DNA of 64,000 bases, from contig NW_004454160.1 in NCBI RefSeq assembly GCF_000283155.1, positions 1,418,178 to 1,482,177 on the forward strand, in the 5' to 3' direction. Under the pieces are notes generated by a model. That model did no database searches. It had not been told where the DNA came from and saw only the letters and a list, made by a program, of their open reading frames with translations. A program made the translations under genes and the position numbers. Positions 58,451 through 64,000 of the stretch are shown here, piece by piece. Position 1 is the first letter of the stretch; each line of letters starts with the position of its first letter. This DNA comes from Ceratotherium simum simum (Eukaryota; Chordata; Mammalia; Perissodactyla; Rhinocerotidae).

Positions 58451-59040
58451 GAGAGCATCCCAACAAGGCAACCTTGTTTTATAAATGAAGAAACTGGGCC
58501 TTAGAGAGACTAAATGACAGGCCAGCAAGAGAAGCATGTTCCCAGGTATAATAAAACTGAAGTTTCATGTGGTGAAAAACATGGTCCAATGGAATTCATA
58601 AATTCAAGTCTGTTATCTGTATTATTAGTCCAACGAAGGAACTAATAATGGGCAGAACAGAGGCTTGGATAGATGTGCCTTATACCCAGACCATATAAGG
58701 AACCTGAAGAGAAAAGGTTGTACATATATGAATTGAAAGATCTGCCCTTCAGGAGCTGGAGCGGGGCAGGGCCTAGGGGATGTGTGACTCAGAGGACTAT
58801 ACATAGTAGGTGAAGTGGCAGCTGTGCCTCAGAGATCAGAACCAGGAGCAGTTTGTGAGAGATTGGGAAATAATCCTTGGGACAAGCAGAAATACTTGGG
58901 TGGGGAAAGGGGACTTGGGAAAAGACTTCATTTCCTAAAGGAACAGGTAGGAGTTCAAAGATAGCTAATGCTCATGAGACTTAATTTATTCCCACAAACT
59001 GGTAAAACTCAGGAGCAATTTCCTTACCTTAGTTCATTCA
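58451..59040. other. 5' flank, no clear feature
   Basis: A MIR trace near 58480-58525 (ATGAAGAAACTGGGCCTTAG). The rest is unassigned. Confidence 0.4.
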
Positions 59041-59044
59041 ATTC

Positions 59045-59290
59045 AACATTAGTTCAACAAACACTTACAGAGCATATGCTAAACATTTGTGCTATGTGTT
59101 TAAAATCTAGTGTGGAAAGTCGGGCAGGCATTCATCAAACCGTAATACAAATCAGATAGTGTAAGGGCTACAGTAAAGGCACAAAGAGGAACACAAAGGA
59201 AGGAGTGATTAAATTTGACTAGAGAAGGTCTCACAAAGAAGGCAGCATCTGAGTAGGGTCCTGAAGGATGGTAGTAATATAGAACTTTAT
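59045..59290 (-). mobile_element. L2 fragment, antisense
   Basis: AACACTTACAGAGCATATGC, GACTAGAGAAGGTCTCACAA and GGGTCCTGAAGGATGG follow the L2 complement. Confidence 0.75.
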
Positions 59291-59439
59291 CATATGTTAG
59301 GATTGCAAAAAGTGCTTTTGTTGAAAAATTTAAAGTTTCATTGGTAGAAGGAGAAATGTTCCCAATCTCCCCTGAGTCACTGCCTAGGGCCCCATTCATC
59401 TGGAAAAGCCGTGCAGAGAAGCTGTCACTGGCAAGCATT

Positions 59440-59670
59440 ACCACAGAGTGGTTAAGATTACTGGCCCTAGAGTAAGGGACACTTGGGTTCAAATCCCCCC
59501 CCGTCAATTTCCAGCCCTGTGATTTTGACAAGTTACTTAAACTCTGCTTTAGCTTCCTCATTTGTAAAGTAAAATTAACAATAACAACTACCTAACAGGG
59601 CACTTGTGAGAACAAAATGAGATAATATATGAAAAGGGTTTAATTCATTCCCCAGCACCTTTTAGGCCTT
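59440..59670 (+). mobile_element. MIR SINE, nearly full length
   Basis: AGTGGTTAAGATTACTGGCC, TTGACAAGTTACTTAAACTC, GGGCACTTGTGAGAACAAAA. Confidence 0.9.
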
Positions 59671-60740
59671 CAAAAAATCACAGCTATTTTTTTTATTAAT
59701 GTTTGCCTACCAGGCAGGATTCTAACCCTGTATAGAAATTGTGAATTTTAATTTCAGTTCTGCTTCAAACTGCTCTCTAGGGCTAGGCCAGTGACCCAGA
59801 TTCTCCATTTCTCAGCTCTCTGAGTTATCTTATGAGACCAAGGCACTGGCAAGGAAGCTGAATAAGCTGGTTCCCTCACTTCCTGTCTGGAGTTCTAGGC
59901 ACAAAAAAAGTGGCTATTTCCTCCATCTTGTATTCCTCCCTTTATATCTTGCAACCTCCTCCCCCTGTCTTGAGGACTGTGTGTGAAAGAGGACCCATCT
60001 CTTTCACTAGTTAGCCTTGTCTGTCAGCTGTAACAAAAACCTCAAGGAAAAAAATTATGACCAAGCCTTCAGACAGCTGGTGGTAATTTACTCATACAAT
60101 CTCCCTCATCCTTTCAACACCCACTATTTATGTGTATCTGATGTTGGAGGAGAGCGAATCAGGCAAGAAATGTGGTATGTAAATTTCTAGGAAGAGGCTT
60201 AGAACAGTGAAGAGAGACTCGTATGAATTACCTGGATAATTCTCCTTGCTTTGAATGTAGATAATGGGCCTTAAAAATTTAAGGGACTGATGTGAGGGTT
60301 AATAAATAAATTTCTGGAACCAGAAACAATACTGGAATAAATTCACAAATAGCTTTCAAGGCATTCATGACAATTGCACCATCACTAAAACCTGAGTCAT
60401 TTTCTAGGGTAGGGTGGGACAAGCAGTTCCAGTCCAAGGCCAAGCAGCATGCATCAGGCAATCTGGACCTCTTAAGAAATCCAGAGACGATAACCAATGC
60501 AATGCACGATCTTGGTGGAGAGCTCAGACTGGATTCTGAATCAGAACACATATTGCTGAGGACAAGGCAGTCATACAGCTACAGTCTCTGCCTTTGTTTC
60601 TGTATCAGGCCATCTACTAGCTTGTCCCCCAATGACCCATGGGTCAAGATAGATTTCTCTGGATTTAAAATTCTGGCAGACACTGAGGATCTCTGGTGTT
60701 CTATCTCCTCTACAATCGGATCTTAAAGTTTTTAAAAATC
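59671..60740. other. 5' flank, no recognised feature
   Basis: About 1 kb of unique sequence. The plus frame 60367-60726 (119 codons) has no recognisable domain. Confidence 0.4.
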
Positions 60741-60754
60741 AATGTTACGTTTCA

Positions 60755-61110
60755 CATATATGTATATACACATTTTCATATATACATATAAGTATATCTG
60801 TATATATATTTATTTAAAACAAATCAGTTTTTAAAACATTCCAGTTTGACAAAAATTTAAAAATTTTAAACATATGGAAAAGTTGCAAAAATAGTACAAT
60901 GACGTCCTGTAAATCTTTCACTTGGTTCACCAGTCGCTAACATTTTGCCACATTTGTTTTCTCTCTCCCCACCCCCCAACACACAATTATTGATGCACCA
61001 TATGAAAGTAAGATGTGGAGTCTTCACCCTTAAATATTTCATTGTGTATCTCCTAAGAATAATTAAAATTATTAAATTACTCTGATTATTTAAAAGAATA
61101 TACCACTTCT
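60755..61110. repeat. TA-rich low complexity and LINE-like remnant
   Basis: TATATGTATATACACATTTT-type sequence to about 60820, then text (AAAAGTTGCAAAAATAGTAC, CGCTAACATTTTGCCACATT) of a common old LINE-like repeat I cannot assign to a family. Confidence 0.45.
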
Positions 61111-61932
61111 CCCAGGTCAGCTTTTGTCGCTTTTAAACAGAATCTGAAGTATTTGCATTGAATTATTTAACTACTATCAGGAGCTATCCCTGGCAGATAT
61201 TTGGCTCAAATATGTCCAACCAAGACAGCCTATCCAAATAATCACTCCCAGGACAAAGGTGAACTGTACGACAAAGACAAATTCCCTCATCTACATCACA
61301 ACTACTGAAGTCAATTTCTTGGCAGTTTAGAACAGATGCTTGTCCTTTCTTCCAGCTGGCAATGGTTCAGAAATAGTGAGATACAGCCTCAGAAAGCCTC
61401 ACACAATCAAGAAAAAATTTTAATGAGAAAAATCCCACAGCTGTGTTTTCACTTTTGTTTTAATTTTCATCTTGGCATATAAGAAACCAAAATACTGAGC
61501 TGTGGAGTTCAATGTCAAACATCTGGCAATCCTAGATAAAACATGAGCACACCTCAACAGTGCTTTATCCTTGAAAAGTCCAAGTGAGTATAGTGGCTGT
61601 AAGAGTTAATCCCATTCTAGATCATATCTGTTCAGTAAAAGAACAAACACACCCAACATTAATCACTATGATTCCTTTCAACTAAAATAATCTTTAAATT
61701 AGACAAAAGTATTTCATTTTGAGGCTAGATCTGTGACATAACAACAGATACAGAAATGCTAGCTGACTCTAAATCAGCTGTGATATACAGAAAAGAATGA
61801 TTGCATCCTCTGTGTGTTGGCTTTGGTAAATTTGGAGACAGAGGGAGAGAAAAACCAAGGCCAGAAGGTCCTGGTGCTGATGGACTGGTTCAAGTGATTC
61901 AAGCTTTTGATTCAACTGTGAAGCTGTTTCAG

Positions 61933-62157
61933 GGCCGGACCTAGGGTGAGGGGAGGCACTCGCCTGTGGGGCAAAATTTAAGGGATGCCAAAATCTCAGT
62001 AATCAAGGTAAATGATATTTTAAAAAACAAAATTAGTGCAAAAAATCCATGATGAACAAAATATCAAAATTTTGAATAAAGGCCCCAGCTGCCCCTGCAT
62101 TTGCACAACCCTAGGAGGGAATGCCTTACTTGCTTCAGTCTAGTCGGGGCCCGGCTG
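61933..62157. mobile_element. Candidate non-autonomous hAT-like element
   Basis: Left end CAGGGCCGGACCTAGG and right end CTAGTCGGGGCCCGGCTG form imperfect terminal inverted repeats. Internal text GGCACTCGCCTGTGGGGCAA resembles a mammalian interspersed repeat. No clear 8-bp duplication. Confidence 0.4.
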
Positions 62158-62279
62158 GTCATCCAGGTGGTGTGACAAGAGGCAAACTGGTACTCTCTAG
62201 TGCTCTGTTCTGCTGACCTTGCTGTCAACAGCTGTCTGTGCATTATGAATTGCCAGACATCGGGTGGCACTTAGAAGAC

Positions 62280-63835
62280 ACCACAAGGCAAAGGTGACTA
62301 TCTGAGCCAAGGCCAGTTCTTCCAAATAGTTTTAAGGTTCAAGGGCAAGTTTCTGTGATTTATAGGGCATTGGGGAGATGGTAGAACAGATGGAAAAGGG
62401 AGATGGGTGGGGGAGGGAGAAAAGAACAAGTCACCTCATGAGTTGCTGCTAATGTAACCAGCCTGTCCTTTTAAGAAAACTCTGAGCCTCAACTCTCAGT
62501 TTGAGGTGCCTGCCCACTCGACTCAAAGACCAAATCTGCCTCACCTGTAGTCTTCCTGTCACATGGACTGCAGTTGGCTCTGGAAATTAAAAGTAGCCAT
62601 GCTACATCCTCCATGCAGGCTCTAGTGAATTCAACCTGCTTAGGAAACTTCATCCAACTGGAGCCTCTCCTTTGGCAAGAGCTGCCCATCCATAAGTACC
62701 GAACCTGATCTTGCAACAGTGCAAACCATCTACAGGTGCCCCCTGCTGGCAGAACCTATCTTACAGAATCGGTCTCACAATGTATCTTGTTTGGCCCTTA
62801 GATGAGACTTAAACGCTCCAGGTAATCACAGTCACCAACACTACCCTCTATGATCTTACACCTGACCTGCTCCACTCATTTACGTTACCTGTCAGGCCAT
62901 CTGTAGGCACCAGGTATTTGCATGTTCCTTCAGATGGCTTGCCTGGTTCCTAGTGGTAGGGCACCCTAGGCCTGCCTTCTGCTGCTCTACCTACATCTGC
63001 CTCACAGGGCCAGCCACCTCACTAGCCTTGGGTCCTTTGTGCCATTTTTTTTTAAAACCGATCCTCCGGGCAGGACACTGGAGTCACAGTTCTGACTGTG
63101 TTCTCAACCTGGAGAACTGAACTATTTGCCAGGCTCTTAGTCCACCTAGGGCCAAACTCTGCTTCCAGTTTTCTTTCATTGAAATATAACTTGGGGCTCA
63201 GCCCAATTGAAGGCAGGGCCCTGGTTTTTTAGCTCAGTTTGTGACGGCTTTATTTCTAGGGATTGGCCCCCGCTCCTGGTTCCCCTTGACATCCAGTTTC
63301 TGCCTGTGAGACTAGGACTAGATTGGAGGGCGGTAAGGTACACGGAAGTCTTTTAAGGTTTCACTGAAGCAAGGAAAAGAGAAAAAGCTGCAGCCACTGA
63401 AGAGCTGAAGTTGAAGGCTGAGAAAAACTAGCCCCTGTGGCCAACTAGAAGAGTAAAAAGAGGATATAAAATTTAGAGATGCGCCAAAGTTCAGCATCAC
63501 GATTGAGCCAAAATCTGCCATTTGGCTTCAGCTTTGCAAAACCCAATAGCTGAATGCTGACTTCAGTATTGTTCCTTACATCTCTGAACTTATGCTCATG
63601 TGGGTTACCATAATATCTACCCAGCATAACATGTCGGTAATACAAATAAAGTATGCCATTTACATTTTTTTAAATATCTGAACATTCACTCTAAAATACA
63701 GGTAAGTATTCTAGATACAATTCAGAGTGAAAATCTCTTTATATATATACTTTACATGTTGAAATTCTGTTAATCCTTCAAAGTATAACATTTTAATTAT
63801 TACGTAAAGAATGAAATGATGCAATAACTAAAAAT
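62280..63835. other. 5' flank, unique; CTCF-like site
   Basis: No repeat recognised apart from low-complexity runs; contains the strong CTCF-like motif at 62736. Confidence 0.4.
62736..62750 (-). promoter_or_regulatory. CTCF-like motif, strong match
   Basis: The plus strand reads GTGCCCCCTGCTGGC, whose complement GCCAGCAGGGGGCAC fits every position of the CTCF core CCRSYAGRKGGCRS. The motif therefore points toward lower coordinates. It lies about 11.4 kb upstream of the PDE4DIP island in non-repetitive sequence. Occupancy cannot be seen from sequence. Confidence 0.55.
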
Positions 63836-64000
63836 GATTGTGACAACAAAAAGAATAAAATACCTAGGAATAAACTTAACCAAAGAGGTGAAAGATCTGT
63901 ACACGGAAAACTATAAAACATTTCTGAAAGAAATTGAAGAAGACACAAAGAAATGGAAAGATATTCCGTGCTCTTGGATTGGAAGAATTAACATAGTTAA
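63836..64000 (+). mobile_element. L1 ORF2 fragment, runs off the window
   Basis: Plus-strand translation includes [20 protein letters not shown], then [20 protein letters not shown] and WIGRINIVK, the typical part of L1 ORF2 after the reverse transcriptase core. It reads as open to the window edge. The left end near 63836 looks like a 5' truncation. The remainder is outside the window. Confidence 0.9.

Noticed and set aside
59100..59561. 153-codon minus-strand frame
   Set aside because: Lies over an antisense L2 and a MIR; no recognisable coding signature.
1..64000. Operons, CRISPR arrays, insertion sequences, phage or defence systems
   Set aside because: The sequence is mammalian, with introns, SINEs and LINEs; short repeats here are microsatellites and transposon remnants with no regular repeat-spacer pattern.

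Overview
The window is nuclear genomic DNA from a placental mammal, most likely a horse or another perissodactyl. There are no prokaryote-style genes, and the stop-to-stop frames are short and scattered. About ten copies of the tRNA-derived equine repetitive element (ERE) SINE are present, recognisable from the head GGGCCGGCCCnGTGGC and the tail GATGTTAGCTCAGGG, several with near-identical target-site duplications. As far as I know this SINE is confined to Perissodactyla. Older pan-mammalian layers (L2, MIR, L3/CR1, old L1, MaLR LTRs, hAT MITEs) fill much of the rest.

I can support one protein-coding gene: the 5' part of PDE4DIP (myomegalin), on the minus strand. Four pieces fit together with consensus splice sites and matching phases. 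Exon 1 lies in a CpG-island promoter (coding 51036-51017, start MEQMWTR). Exon 2 is 34649-34594 (DYFAEDDGEMVPRTSH). Exon 3 is 30545-30394 (FLSDTKDRG to LRDFEK). Exon 4 is 14252-14142, carrying the CM1 / Cnn_1N gamma-tubulin-complex-binding motif KKENFSLKLRIYFLEER. Exon 4 also has an upstream-extended form that begins with its own well-placed ATG at 14282 (MSNGYRTLSQ). It therefore serves both as an internal exon of the long isoform and as the first coding exon of a shorter one. The gene continues leftward beyond position 1; I see no further coding exon between 1 and 14141.

Layout: 1-14141 is intron 4 with L1, L2, MIR and ERE. 14142-15200 holds exon 4 and the alternative start region. 14253-30393 is intron 3, with a CpG-rich unexplained patch at about 29.03-29.29 kb and a CTCF-like word at 29.70 kb. 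30.39-30.55 kb is exon 3, followed closely by a solo MaLR LTR carrying a nested hAT MITE. 34.59-34.65 kb is exon 2. 34.65-51.0 kb is intron 1. 50.93-51.48 kb is the promoter CpG island. 51.5-64 kb is 5' flank with no recognised gene; it contains a complete two-LTR MaLR element (55.7-58.2 kb), a strong CTCF-like motif (62.74 kb) and an L1 ORF2 fragment running off the right end.

The most interesting signals are the dual-use start of exon 4 (codons that are also branch point, pyrimidine tract and 3' splice site), the intronic CpG cluster, the oppositely oriented CTCF-like motifs around the gene's 5' end, and some nested-insertion histories. I found no novel enzymatic or defence system. Repeat boundaries and family names are read by eye and are approximate unless a duplication is given.
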